Shown: one piece after another, positions 8,698 to 16,644 of the stretch
Position numbering within the stretch: position 1 is the stretch's first letter
Layout: the number at the start of each line of letters is the position of its first letter
Origin: Euperipatoides rowelli
Lineage: Eukaryota > Onychophora > Udeonychophora > Euonychophora > Peripatopsidae
Length of the DNA: 16,644 nt
NCBI GenBank assembly: GCA_003024985.2
Contig: PXIH01S0019426.1
Strand: one strand, 5' to 3'
Program-made: the position numbers and the translations under genes
Notes under the pieces: model-generated
Seen by the model: the letters and a program-made list of their open reading frames with translations, nothing else
Database searches by the model: none
Told to the model about the DNA's origin: nothing

Positions 8698-9124
8698 ATG
8701 GCTTCTATGCATGAAAAGGTTCAATGAATTATATGGTTTCACGAGTCTAAATATCGGATAATTTCCAGAAATACGATGCACTATCACATGGGGGGAATAA
8801 TTGAGATTTACTTGATGCCACATTTAAATCCTGATAGATGAATTCGGTGGGTCGGTCGACACATTGGTTACGATGATAGCAAATGTAACCCCCTCTGGAC
8901 TTAACTTATGGGATTATGTCAAGGATAAAGGCTATTCAAAACCAATGCCTAATGTCATAACATTGAAGTTGAGGATAACAGATACTATCGCATTGGTCTC
9001 CGATGAGTAGTTAGACAATACATGTTGAGAAACCAAAATATTGGCTGGATTACTCCAGGCTGCAAAAAGCGCTCATTGAAAGTGCATTAAAATTGTACCT
9101 TTGATCTTAAAACTTTATGAATAA
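8698..9124 (+). pseudogene. Tc1/mariner-like (DUF4817-DDE) transposase, middle deleted
   Basis: The ATG at 8698 opens MASMHEKVQ, a stop, then IIWFHESK, which matches the N-terminal helix-turn-helix start (V-L-x-F-H-E-S-K-S) of DUF4817-type insect transposases. From about 8830 the C-terminal part resumes: PDR in one frame, then, after a frame change, NVTPSG (8882-8899), NLWDYVKDKGYSKPMPNV and LKLRITDTIALVSDE. In-frame stops and KSAH near the end lead to a terminal TAA at 9122-9124. The family normally has P-D-L-T-P-x-D in the NVTPSG position. That motif carries the third catalytic acid, which is Asn here. A full transposase is about 330-350 residues, but only ~130 bp lie between the two recognisable parts, so most of the catalytic core is gone. 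It is non-functional. Confidence 0.72.
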
Positions 9125-10083
9125 ATCAACATTTTGCCGTAAATTGTATTTTTGCTACCTGTAACAATTTTGTTTAAATGATAATTCAAAATTAGAAAAA
9201 GGATTTGTGAACAACCTGTTAAATACTGACAGATGGATTGGGTTGAGATGGTCCGTATAAGAACAGTCTTGAGACCCCATAAAGGAAAAAAAGAAAGAAA
9301 AGGCCATATTTGAAGTTAGGAGCCTAATAATTTATATTAAAGATAAGAAAAAATCGTTATTGAAGCCTAACCATTACAATATTTGGTTATCTTTTAATGC
9401 AATAAAACTAGAATTCCCAAAATTGAGATTAGAGTTAAAAAATAGTAATAAATAATCCTTTTTTTTTTTTTTTTTTGGAAAAAATATATATTTTTTATGT
9501 CACAATTTTATCTATTTTGATCAAATTAAGGATCCAAAATTTTGAACATCTGACCTATTTAAAGTGGAAGGGGACTATTAGATGCACATAATTAAAAAAA
9601 AATTGATCATTTGTTATATGAAGATATTAGATATGTGCAGTATGATATTTTTGAACCTGTGACAAGCTTACCCATCATACAGTTGCAAAGTTACAAAGTA
9701 TTGGGACTCCCTAGATGTGTAGAAGTCCAAATAACTACTTTTTATGGTGTTAAAAAAAGTATGGTCAGACTCCGTTATCTGCCCACCAATATGGCTGATA
9801 GTAGTAAGTTGAAATTATCTAAATCAGTGCTCAGCAAAAGATTATTTCACCACTAGATTATCCTAGGGTTCAGGGTTATGGTAAGGTTAGGAATGCAAAG
9901 AAAATAAACTAAAATCAGCGAGAAAAAATACTAATTCCAGATGCTACTACGTTTTAGTTATCTTGCCACTCCTTACATTATTATGTTGGTGGACAGATAA
10001 TGGAATTTGACCAAAAGTACCAAAACAAGTTTTTCAATATTAGTCTTTTAGTTGCACTCAAAAGTAAAAAGTAATTTTTTTTT
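9125..10083. other. No gene recognised; 81-codon unassigned frame
   Basis: Mostly AT-rich sequence with an 18-base T-run near 9461-9478. One plus-strand frame runs from a TTG at 9611 to a stop ending at 9856. It begins LYEDIRYVQYDIFEPVTSLP and ends LSKRLFHH. It has no ATG near its start and no family I recognise. Its lower AT content than the surroundings leaves open a worn-out exon or transposon scrap, but I do not call a gene. The text at 9845-9895 (CTAGGGTTCAGGGTTATGG) is not a telomeric repeat. Confidence 0.45.
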
Positions 10084-10700
10084 CCAACACAATATGTATC
10101 AGATTGAGTAGACAAAATAAAAGAAGTGGCAACAAAAATTGAATCAGATTGAGTGACCAAAAAAATATGTGGCAACACAAATTATATCAGATTGAGTATG
10201 CAAAAGAAAAGAGGTGGCAACACAAATTGTATCAGATTAGTGTGAAAATAAGAGAAATGGTAACACAAACTATATTAGATTGAGTGCAAAATCAATGGGG
10301 TGGAACACAAATTATATTAGATTGAGTCCCTGTTATGCAAAATAAATGAAGTGGCAACACAAATTACATTAGATTGAGTATGTAAAATAAAAGAAATAGC
10401 AACATACAATGTAACATTGTGTGTGCAAAATAAAAGGTGGTAGAACAAATTACATCACATTGAGTATGCAAAAAAAAGAGGTGGCAACACAAATTGTATC
10501 AGATTGTGAGCCAAGTAATAAGGTGGCAACACCAACTGCATTAAATTGAGTGCAAAATATGAGGTGGCAACACACATTGTATCAAATTGTGTATGCAAAA
10601 TAAAAGATGTGGCAATACAAATTATATTAGGTTGAATATGCAAATAAAAGAGGTGGCAACATAATTTGAGTATGCAAAATAAAAGTTGTGGTAAAATTTA
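10084..10700 (+). repeat. Minisatellite, about 15 copies of a ~44-bp unit
   Basis: The block GTGGCAACACAAATT and variants starts at about 10126, 10169, 10214, 10257, 10300, 10351, 10396, 10437, 10481, 10523, 10564, 10609, 10653 and 10688, with a partial first copy at 10084. Spacing is mostly 41-45 bp, with outliers of 51 and 35. Each unit continues ATATCAGATTGAGTATGC and then AAAATAAAAGAG. Units are diverged by substitutions and small indels, with lengths not in multiples of three. The minus-strand frames across it (runs of ATSFILHTQFDT-like text) are therefore artefacts of the repeat. Confidence 0.92.
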
Positions 10701-11455
10701 ACTGAGAAGCACAATTACATTTTGCATACCCAATGTGTTTGGAAAATAAAATGTTAGTCTGGAAAACACATCTATAATCCTGAGTTAAACTAATTTTAAA
10801 TGTGCTATGACTACACCAGCTTTATTGCTGTGGGGGTGTAAGAAAAAGGACTGGAAAATAAATATTTTCATAACAAATAGTTTCAGAATCATTTATTCTA
10901 ATTTATATTGTACACTTTGAGTTTCAAAAAAACTGTACTATATTATGATTTTGTGAAAGGAATTATCGAGAAGATAATTAATAATTTTCTGAAATAGTTA
11001 ATTCTCACATTTCATCTGATTAATTTGTTTTCAAAACGAAAGGAAATTCAATCAATTCAAGCTGGTGATGCAATTGGCCGAATGAGTACATAAATTATTA
11101 TCAAGGTTTCAAGTCGGTGATATAAAATAAATTTAAGATAGAAAAATCAATAAAATAAAATAAAAACTTCAATCAAAACAAATTATGGATCGTTTTTTGC
11201 TTTATCAGTAGATTTTATTAAAGCAAGCTTAGCTAAAATGCCCACCTAAATTGACATTGCTAAAATTCATTACCGTCCATTTAAATAAAAAATTCTACAC
11301 GTGAATGGGCTTACTTCCATCCACTTGTTTAATGAAAGGTGGAGGGGAGAGAGAGGAAGGGATACTTTTGGCTTATTATGCCATTTGAACTTTCTTCTTG
11401 AAGAAGAACTGTTTGTTTAGCTTTTAACTGTTACTAACATTCTTCTTTGTCGTAA
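10701..11455. other. No gene recognised
   Basis: AT-rich non-coding sequence. A purine-rich stretch lies at 11338-11360, and a near-perfect short palindrome TTCTTCTTGAAGAAGAA lies near 11392. Neither is enough to call a regulatory site. No transposase or host protein motif is visible on either strand. Confidence 0.6.
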
Positions 11456-11512
11456 TTAACCCTTTAGCTCCGATATGTAGCCTACGCATTATGGTTCCAT
11501 AATAGATATATT
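11456..11512 (+). mobile_element. piggyBac-like terminus at TTAA (candidate)
   Basis: TTAA (11456-11459) is followed directly by CCCTTTAGCTCCGATATG and then ATTATGGTTCCATAA. piggyBac-family elements insert at TTAA, and their ends often start CCCTTT followed by a CTCCG or CACTCGG block. A related sequence in the same orientation lies at 12404. An inverted partner end (ending GGGTTAA) was not found in the window. Confidence 0.35.
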
Positions 11513-11813
11513 ATGATACGTACATTGAGGAATTGATTGAACTCATAGCAGATCTGTTTTTTTTTTCTTCCTACTCGTATTTTGAGAACATCTTAGGTTT
11601 TATATGATACATTACTGTGAAGTGTCAGCACTTTGTCAATCTTCGTTTTTATTTTTCTAAAATTCTCATAGATAAAATCTCTGAGAATTGAATGTCTACT
11701 GATGTTTTAATCACTGGGTGAGAGCTGTTTCTTGGAAATGATAAGATTTTAGCAAGCGCTGTTTCGATGTCTAGTACTTCCTGTTATTTCAAACCTAATA
11801 TTTATTTAATGCA

Positions 11814-12031
11814 ATGGATAGCGATGAAGAGAACACTATTACTATTGTTACTGGTATGCATTGTTGCCTAAAAGGAAAAGAACTGTGAAGAGACAAAATC
11901 ATTTGGTATTAAATGCTGCACCGTTAGCTTATAGAAACGTTTTTAATGTTTATAATGATATTCAGTCAGATGGTGGTTGTTTAAGCAAAAGATATTTGTC
12001 AGAATCTATTAATTTCATGGTTTCCTCATAA
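11814..12031 (+). pseudogene. Transposase N-terminal scrap, PIF/Harbinger-like
   Basis: The ATG at 11814 opens MDSDEENTITIVTG. After a frame change, an open segment from 11870 reads KRKRTVKRQNHLVLNAAPLA, then YRNVFNVYNDIQSDGG and RYLSESI, ending at a TAA at 12029-12031. An acidic start, a basic run, a P-L-N-A-A-R block and an F-x-x-L-Y-x-D-L-x-x-D block followed by F-x-x-Y-x-R-M-S is the usual N-terminal order in HARBI1-like PIF/Harbinger nucleases, and this frame follows that order loosely. The start resembles the minus-strand start at 4732 (EE-x-x-I-T-I). The DDE nuclease part is absent or unrecognisable downstream. The piggyBac-like ends on both sides are an alternative context, and piggyBac proteins can also begin with acidic residues. 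Confidence 0.35.
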
Positions 12032-12403
12032 GCCACTTTTTGAGGGATCTTTTATTGTTTAGCTTCTTGGTTAAAGACTGACTATTTGATATCATGAGTG
12101 CCGCTATATTTGATGAGTCACATTGTGGCGTCAGTAATTGGCTCTATTGAATTCTTGAAAGATGAATTCTCAAAACTTAGAGGTATAATCTACTTATGTG
12201 ATTGATCAGATAATTATTTTCATGTCAGTTTTCTCTAGAGACTGCACAAGATAATTTATCACAGATGCCAAATTCTCCTAATTTGCTTAGATTTTATCGG
12301 CAGTTTGTGGTCACCTTAAGATATTTTGTTCTTAACGGAGAATTTTTTTAATCGCAAAAATTAAATGAGATCTGCTCCATATCAATCCATTAATACAGCA
12401 TTC
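12032..12403. other. No gene recognised
   Basis: This sequence continues from the transposase-like scrap and may be further decayed coding sequence. Frames such as SVIGSIEFLKDEFSKL near 12130-12180 are open, but I cannot align them with a known domain. Confidence 0.4.
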
Positions 12404-12475
12404 TTAACCTCTGGCACTCGGACCCATATGGCTCCATAAAACCTATTTAGGAGGTCCCTGAGTACTTTAGGATTT
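12404..12475 (+). mobile_element. Second piggyBac-like terminus at TTAA (candidate)
   Basis: TTAA (12404-12407) is followed by CCTCTGGCACTCGGACCC and ATATGGCTCCATAA. This is close to the end at 11456 in both content and order. The two are in the same orientation about 950 bp apart, so they are not the two ends of one normal element. They may instead be two copies, or an end plus a subterminal repeat. Confidence 0.35.
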
Positions 12476-12980
12476 TTTGCCGTTTTTATGAAATCAATCA
12501 AATAATAAATAATCACATTCATGATTTGAATGTCAGGTGTGCACACTTCCACCGACACCACATAACTCTATGTAAGATTGTGTGAACAATAACTTTACTT
12601 GTTTCCAGCAGATGGCTGCACTATTGACTCCTCGTAATTCTTGTATATGCTCAGATGATAGTTTTCTTTCTTTTTGTAACTGGAGTTGTTGTGATGGTCA
12701 AGTGATAGTGTTCGTTTTGGATATGTAATTTCATTTTTGTTCATTAAATATTTTTTGTTTGTTTTGGTGATGGCTACTGATAATCTCCACATAGTGTATA
12801 TTTGACAGCTTCATTCTCCAAGTTTGTCGCCATGATGCTGCATACATCATCACATTATTTTAAGAACAAATTTTCTATTTTTAATTTTTTATTATTTTTA
12901 GTTATATATTATTTAATATTTTCAACTTGTTTACAATAAATATTTTGAATTTTAATGCTGACTTTTTATTCCAAACTCTA
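12476..12980. other. No gene recognised
   Basis: AT-rich non-coding sequence. The minus-strand frame at 12595-12792 has low-complexity, lysine- and asparagine-rich content with no recognisable family. Confidence 0.6.
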
Positions 12981-13328
12981 TTTGTAAATATATGATTTTA
13001 ATTATTTAATAGTAAATAATAATTGTGTAACAAAACCTAGACAGCTTTCGAATATATAGTTCTCCTCATGAATTCCACCATGAATTTAAAATATGAATAT
13101 TATGAAATAAGCAACATAGAGATATTGAATGGTCAATGTTTTACCAGTATATCTATTTACATACTGGTAAAATAATGACCATTCAACATCTTCCATTTTG
13201 CTTATTTCATAATATTCATATTTTAAATTCATGTTGTGTCCTGACGAGAACAATTTGTTTGAAAGATATCTAGTTTTGTTACGCTATTATTATTTATTAT
13301 CAAATACTAAAAATCATATATTTACAAA
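12981..13328. mobile_element. 348-bp palindrome with ~170-bp arms
   Basis: The left arm, 12981-13150, starts TTTGTAAATATATGATTTT. It is repeated in reverse complement at 13161-13328, ending AAATCATATATTTACAAA. The spacer is only 10 bp (13151-13160), bounded by TTACCAGTAT and ATACTGGTAA. Long matching blocks include ATGAATTTAAAATATGAATA with TATTATGAAATAAGCAA next to it (13080-13114), inverted at 13197-13231. The region 13045-13078 against 13233-13268 is the most diverged. There is no open frame. Such a full-length inverted repeat with almost no loop is typical of a foldback or palindromic MITE, and its transcript would fold into one long hairpin. Confidence 0.88.
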
Positions 13329-13544
13329 TAGTGCTGCTGTCAGTTATGTTATTTCTTTTTCTAAAGATATTTATTATTATTAATTTTTAAAAAAAAAACT
13401 GAAAATGAATTTAGAAAAAAAAACTAAGTAATGTTCATAAGACAGTATGTGCAATCAAATTATTGAAGTAAATGATGCCATAAATGTAAGGGTCAACAAC
13501 TATGCTTATTTGTGTTGATTGAAATCCACAAATGGTAACCAGAG
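13329..13544. other. AT-rich spacer, no gene recognised
   Basis: A short AT-rich stretch with A-runs near 13389 and 13417 lies between the palindrome and the reverse-transcriptase remnant. Any upstream part of the retrotransposon has been lost or truncated here, because no frame before about 13545 matches the family. Confidence 0.5.
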
Positions 13545-14065
13545 GTGTCAAATCAACAGAAGAATGAAAATGGGTTGAAATGCTTTTGGAAAATAAAATA
13601 TTATTTTAAAAGGGAAACTTCCATAGGTTGTAAAAGGAAAGTCTTTGACCAATGTGTATTACCAGTGATGACATATGGGTCTGAAACATGGACCGTCAAT
13701 TCAATGATTGTTCAAAAACTGCAAACCACTCAAAGCAGTGGGGAAAGGTATATAATAGGAGTAATACGTAGAGAGAGAAAAAGAATTGAATAATTTAGAA
13801 CACAAACTAAGGTTTGTGATATCATTGAAATTGTATTGAATTTAAATGGAATCAGGCAGGGCATCTAGCAAGAAGAAAAGATAATACATAGACTACAAAG
13901 ATACTTTGCTATACTCCAAGGAACCGAAAATGATCCGAAGAAGATCAAAAGTCAGATAGGAGGATGAAATATAAAAAAAATGCCAGATCAGGATGGAAAC
14001 AAATTGCTGAAGATTAAAATTTATGTAGAAATCTTGAGGTGGCCTTCTTCCATAGGCTGATGATT
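13545..14065 (+). pseudogene. Non-LTR retrotransposon reverse transcriptase, C-terminal fragment (RTE-like)
   Basis: The frame from 13545 contains CKRKVFDQCVLPVMTYGSET, W-T-V, VQKLQ, and ERYIIGV..R.RKR. These are hallmarks of the reverse-transcriptase C-terminal region of RTE-like and related non-LTR elements (R-K-V-F-x-Q-C-V-L-P-x-x-T-Y-G-x-E-T-W-T). After a TAA at 13791-13793 the same frame continues with QTKVCDIIEIVLNLN. A frameshift near 13847 then gives WNQAGHLARRKDN, TPRNRK, ARSGWKQIAED and NLCRNLEVAFFHRLMI, with stops in between. This is the full expected order down to the protein end at about 14065. A T17 run (14064-14080) follows. The endonuclease and catalytic palm (YADD) are absent, a 5' truncation normal for non-LTR insertions. 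It is dead. Confidence 0.88.
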
Positions 14066-15559
14066 TTTTTTTTTTTTTTTAAATTATTTTTAATTTTAAA
14101 AATCATTCTCTAGAGTCTAGACTATTTATTTTTTACAATCATCTCCATAATCACGAATTTTGCTTTATAGATTTAAAATCAAAATTGAATATAAGATTTA
14201 TTTATAAATTCAAATCAATTAAAAAAAACAGTAATGTCAACAGACTTTATTCTATTTTTTTTTTACTTATATGTTTTTTTTTAAACCAAAGGGAATTGCA
14301 TGTAATTAATACTATATAATAAACTAGTTAATTTCATTAGAATAGAAAAATAAGCCACCTTATAAATAAAAAGTGAAAAATTACCTAAAATGAATGGAAA
14401 CATTAACCGCATTCTTTCCTTTCATGATAGAATTGTATTTGCAAGTTTTAATTACGTAGCTATATAAAAGAAAAACTACTATTATTTATAATACCAAATT
14501 AATATTATGAAAAGTATTAGATTTCTTAAGAATAGCCTTTTTCTAATCACCTTAATTCTATTAATTACTCGTATTATTTTCTTTTTATTTGTTTAATTAG
14601 ACTTTCTTTTGTTCAGTGGGTCTCTTTTTTTTTCAAAAGTGCTTTAAGAATCGCTTATCTTGAAATAATTTGATATTCTTTCAACAACAAAACAGTTGAA
14701 AATAATACTATTTCAAACAATTCACATTAAATTATAGTATATTGCCTTCCCCTACTCCCCCCATTCTAAGATAATATATTTCTTGTTCTTTTTTTTTTTC
14801 TAATTTAAGAAACAGGGTCATCTATGTTTATTTTCCAGTTGTACATTATCATTTAACTTAAGAGGATGAGATAAGATTTTATTTTATTTATTTTTTATTT
14901 TTTAAGAAAATTTTGTATATTCTCTATTTGAGGAAGAAAAAAAATAAAGTTTACATTAATAAGATGGCCGACCTCAAAAGCTAAATTTAGAATCTGAAAG
15001 GCAAATATTAGTTCTGGTTGTTTTTTTTTTTTTTTTTTTTTTTTTTTGGGGGGGTGATAATTTCTGTTCCACTATGATGAGTACTGGATAAGTGCCATGA
15101 GTATGTAAAGATAATTATAATAGATTTTATTCATAGTTAGCCACATCCAGGCATTCTGGAAAGCTATGTTCATTATAAAAAGATAGAATAATATTTGCAG
15201 ACCATTCATATTCACATTAAGTATGAAGAAAATTGTTCATCTCCATACAAAAGTCTTGTATAATACCAACGCTAAGTGCAGCTTCTAATTAAGAATAACA
15301 ATGGCAGTCATAAAAGATTCCATGTTGAACCCATTGTTTAAAGATGGGTAATTGGTTATTTTCATGTCTTTCCGTATGTATAAATCTGCTAATTCAGGAG
15401 TTGGCAGCCCAGCACTTGTGGATTTTAGGGTGCCTCAGACAATTTAAAATGTACCATCACATGATTTTGCTAACAGTACTAAAATGTCCATTGTAAATGT
15501 TAATGCTTACAAACCAGCATTAATTAACAATTCCTTAATTATTAGTAGAAGAAATTAGC
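14066..15559. other. No gene recognised; T27-G7 run
   Basis: Very AT-rich non-coding sequence. A T27 tract at 15021-15047 is followed by G7 (15048-15054). AAGATGGCCGAC at 14962-14973 resembles a YY1-type site, but an isolated match in animal DNA means little. The text near 15396 (CAGGAGTTGGCAGCCC) looks like one hAT-style end without a partner. No coding frame is recognised. Confidence 0.55.
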
Positions 15560-15930
15560 ATTCAGGGACACCTCCAGTTCCGGTCTAGTCACTTCCGGGT
15601 CAAAGGTTGCTTCCTGTCTTTAACAATTGATGAGGCTTTTTGCCAAAATATGGCATTGACATTACATAATGACATCACTTACAGTTTTATAGAACAATCT
15701 AGGTCAATCGTCACTTCCGGTCCAAGATGACCAACCAATGGTTCCTATTTTTTAAAGGTATAAGATATATTTATATGTCCATATATATAGTATGATCACA
15801 GCTATCCCATAATTCATCATAATGTGATTGTCATATGCCCATAAATGGACACAAAAAAAACCTTATCTAGCTTTAAGAAACAGGAACAGGAAGTGCTGCC
15901 ATCTTGAAAAGAGCCAGATGTGTCCAGTAG
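15560..15930. repeat. Candidate dispersed repeat with ACTTCCGG motifs
   Basis: This patch is less AT-rich than its surroundings. It has two ACTTCCGG copies (15591-15598 and 15713-15720), a related CTTCCTGTC (15610), an ATGACATCACTT block (15669) and an inverted partner AGGAAGTG near 15888 followed by GCTGCCATCTTG. The non-random content and the foldback in its right half suggest an old transposable element. The family and exact ends are unknown. Confidence 0.4.
15721..15905. repeat. Imperfect foldback
   Basis: CCAAGATGACC...GGTTCCTATTTTTTAAAGG (15722-15759) and ATATGTCC (15773-15780) match, in inverted order, TGTTCCTGTTTCTTAAAG (reverse complement of 15874-15891), CAAGATGGC (reverse complement of 15897-15905) and TGTGTCC (reverse complement of 15846-15852). 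The inner part is weaker (AGTATGATCACA against TATGACAATCACA), and the centre is near 15815. The arms are about 85 bp with clear indels. Confidence 0.5.
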
Positions 15931-16141
15931 GAACATTTTTCATCTACTATTAATAAATGAAATAATAGTTCTGGAATGTAATAAGAATAATCTTAATGTG
16001 TATTGTCACTGCTAATTTTAAGAAAAGCTAGAATTGTTTACTTTTTACGTTGAAAGTTTAATTCATCATTCCTTCATATTCAATAAAATAAGATAATCTC
16101 AGTTTATTAAGTCATCTTCAAATAATGAAATCTGAGGCCTG

Positions 16142-16166
16142 GCGTCAGGACACGTCATCCTGACGC
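16142..16166. repeat. GC-rich 9-bp hairpin
   Basis: GCGTCAGGA (16142-16150) is perfectly inverted as TCCTGACGC (16158-16166) around the 7-base loop CACGTCA. It stands out in an AT-rich setting. It may be a relic of a transposon end or a chance structure. A factor-independent terminator is not a sensible reading in an animal genome. Confidence 0.5.
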
Positions 16167-16360
16167 GCCATACAAGATCTCGGAAATTTGGTCTAGCTAA
16201 CCACATTGAAAATAAAGTACAATATCTTACCGTAAAAATAAAATATCCCTTAGCAATAATATTAACGGATCATTCGATTTTACTTTTTTTTTTTTATTTG
16301 AATTCATTGGTTGGGTTTAAATGCAAAGAAAAAGCCCAATGATAATAACTTACAAGTACT

Positions 16361-16390
16361 GTAGGCTATTATAGACACCATATAGCCTAC
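16361..16390. repeat. 9-bp inverted repeat
   Basis: GTAGGCTAT (16361-16369) is perfectly inverted as ATAGCCTAC (16382-16390) around a 12-base loop. A GTAGCCTAC motif also occurs in the piggyBac-like end at about 11477, but the sharing is short and may be chance. Confidence 0.4.
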
Positions 16391-16626
16391 ATCTAGAGTT
16401 AATTTGAAGTTATAATAAAGTTTGTTAGATAAATACAATTCTGCATATTAAATTTAATGTAATGTCATTTCTAATAAATAAGTTGTGAATTCATTTGCAT
16501 TCAAGTTTTTCCTTATGAACTTGTGTTAGGTTAGTTTACAAAATGTTGAAGATTCTCGTAAACAACAACATGGTCTCGCTCTGGAGTTTAAGAATCTTTA
16601 TATTGCCATTATGGAGTGAATTTGAA

Positions 16627-16644
16627 TTAACCCTTTCCACTCCA
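16627..16644 (+). mobile_element. Third TTAA-CCCTTT end at window edge (candidate)
   Basis: TTAA (16627-16630) followed by CCCTTTCCACTCCA runs off the end of the window. It resembles the piggyBac-like start at 11456. CACTCCA (16638-16644) is also the inverted partner of TGGAGTG at 16612-16618, just outside the TTAA. It is too short to be sure. Confidence 0.28.

Larger units (their letters stand above)
15931..16626. other. No gene recognised; two short hairpins
   Basis: AT-rich non-coding sequence. The only structures seen are the two short inverted repeats listed separately (16142-16166 and 16361-16390). Confidence 0.55.

Noticed and set aside
9981-10643. Minus-strand frames with repeated hydrophobic motifs
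   Set aside because: They lie in the ~44-bp minisatellite. The period is not a multiple of three, so the frame is not kept from unit to unit.
10084-10700. CRISPR-like array
   Set aside because: The whole ~44-bp unit repeats, with no unique spacers, and the setting is an animal genome. It is a minisatellite.
11388-11412. Heat-shock-element-like palindrome TTCTTCTTGAAGAAGAA
   Set aside because: A single short match in AT-rich DNA with no nearby gene. It is expected by chance.
12595-12792. Minus-strand 65-codon frame
   Set aside because: Low-complexity, lysine/asparagine-rich translation of AT-rich DNA with no family resemblance.
14962-14973. YY1-like site AAGATGGCCGAC
   Set aside because: It is an isolated motif with no promoter or conserved context.
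15390-15430. hAT-like terminus CAGGAGTTGGCAGCCC
   Set aside because: No inverted partner, no target duplication and no transposase scrap lie nearby.

Overview
The window looks like intergenic or intronic DNA from an animal nuclear genome. It is AT-rich (roughly 70% by eye), full of homopolymer runs, minisatellites and palindromes, and has one unresolved base (N at 7008) typical of a draft assembly. The recognisable coding scraps are all decayed transposable elements: hAT, Tc1/mariner-like with a DUF4817-type N-terminus, possible PIF/Harbinger, possible piggyBac ends and an RTE-like non-LTR retrotransposon. This mixture fits an arthropod, perhaps a hemipteran insect, but the host assignment is inference. 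I found no intact host gene, no operon-like layout and no RNA gene. Most open frames start at non-ATG codons and look like chance frames.

Layout, left half. 89-232 is a 40-bp-arm foldback. 257-626 looks like an internally deleted hAT element with a minus-strand transposase scrap (289-495). 2338-2440 is a weak reverse-transcriptase scrap. 4030-4732 is a minus-strand coding remnant whose N-terminal segment has become five in-frame 111-115 bp tandem units. The two unit types alternate A-B-A-B-A. 5581-5671 holds two interleaved inverted repeats. 6685-7432 is a candidate non-autonomous element built around five ~130-bp GC-rich tandem units, flanked by a ~70-bp direct duplication. 7590-7950 is a long imperfect foldback.

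Layout, right half. 8698-9124 is a Tc1/mariner-like transposase with its middle deleted. 10084-10700 is a ~44-bp minisatellite with about 15 copies. 11456 and 12404 resemble piggyBac ends at TTAA and bracket a PIF/Harbinger-like N-terminal scrap (11814-12031). 12981-13328 is a near-complete palindrome with ~170-bp arms and a 10-bp spacer. 13545-14065 is the C-terminal end of an RTE-like reverse transcriptase, broken by stops and a frameshift. 15560-15930 is a candidate dispersed repeat containing a foldback and ETS/YY1-like motifs. The window ends in a third TTAA-CCCTTT motif.

Nothing here works together as a pathway. The unifying theme is transposon decay plus local amplification. The most interesting items are the coding-derived dimeric tandem array at 4139-4715, the 348-bp palindrome at 12981-13328, and the tandem-repeat-cored element at 6685-7432.
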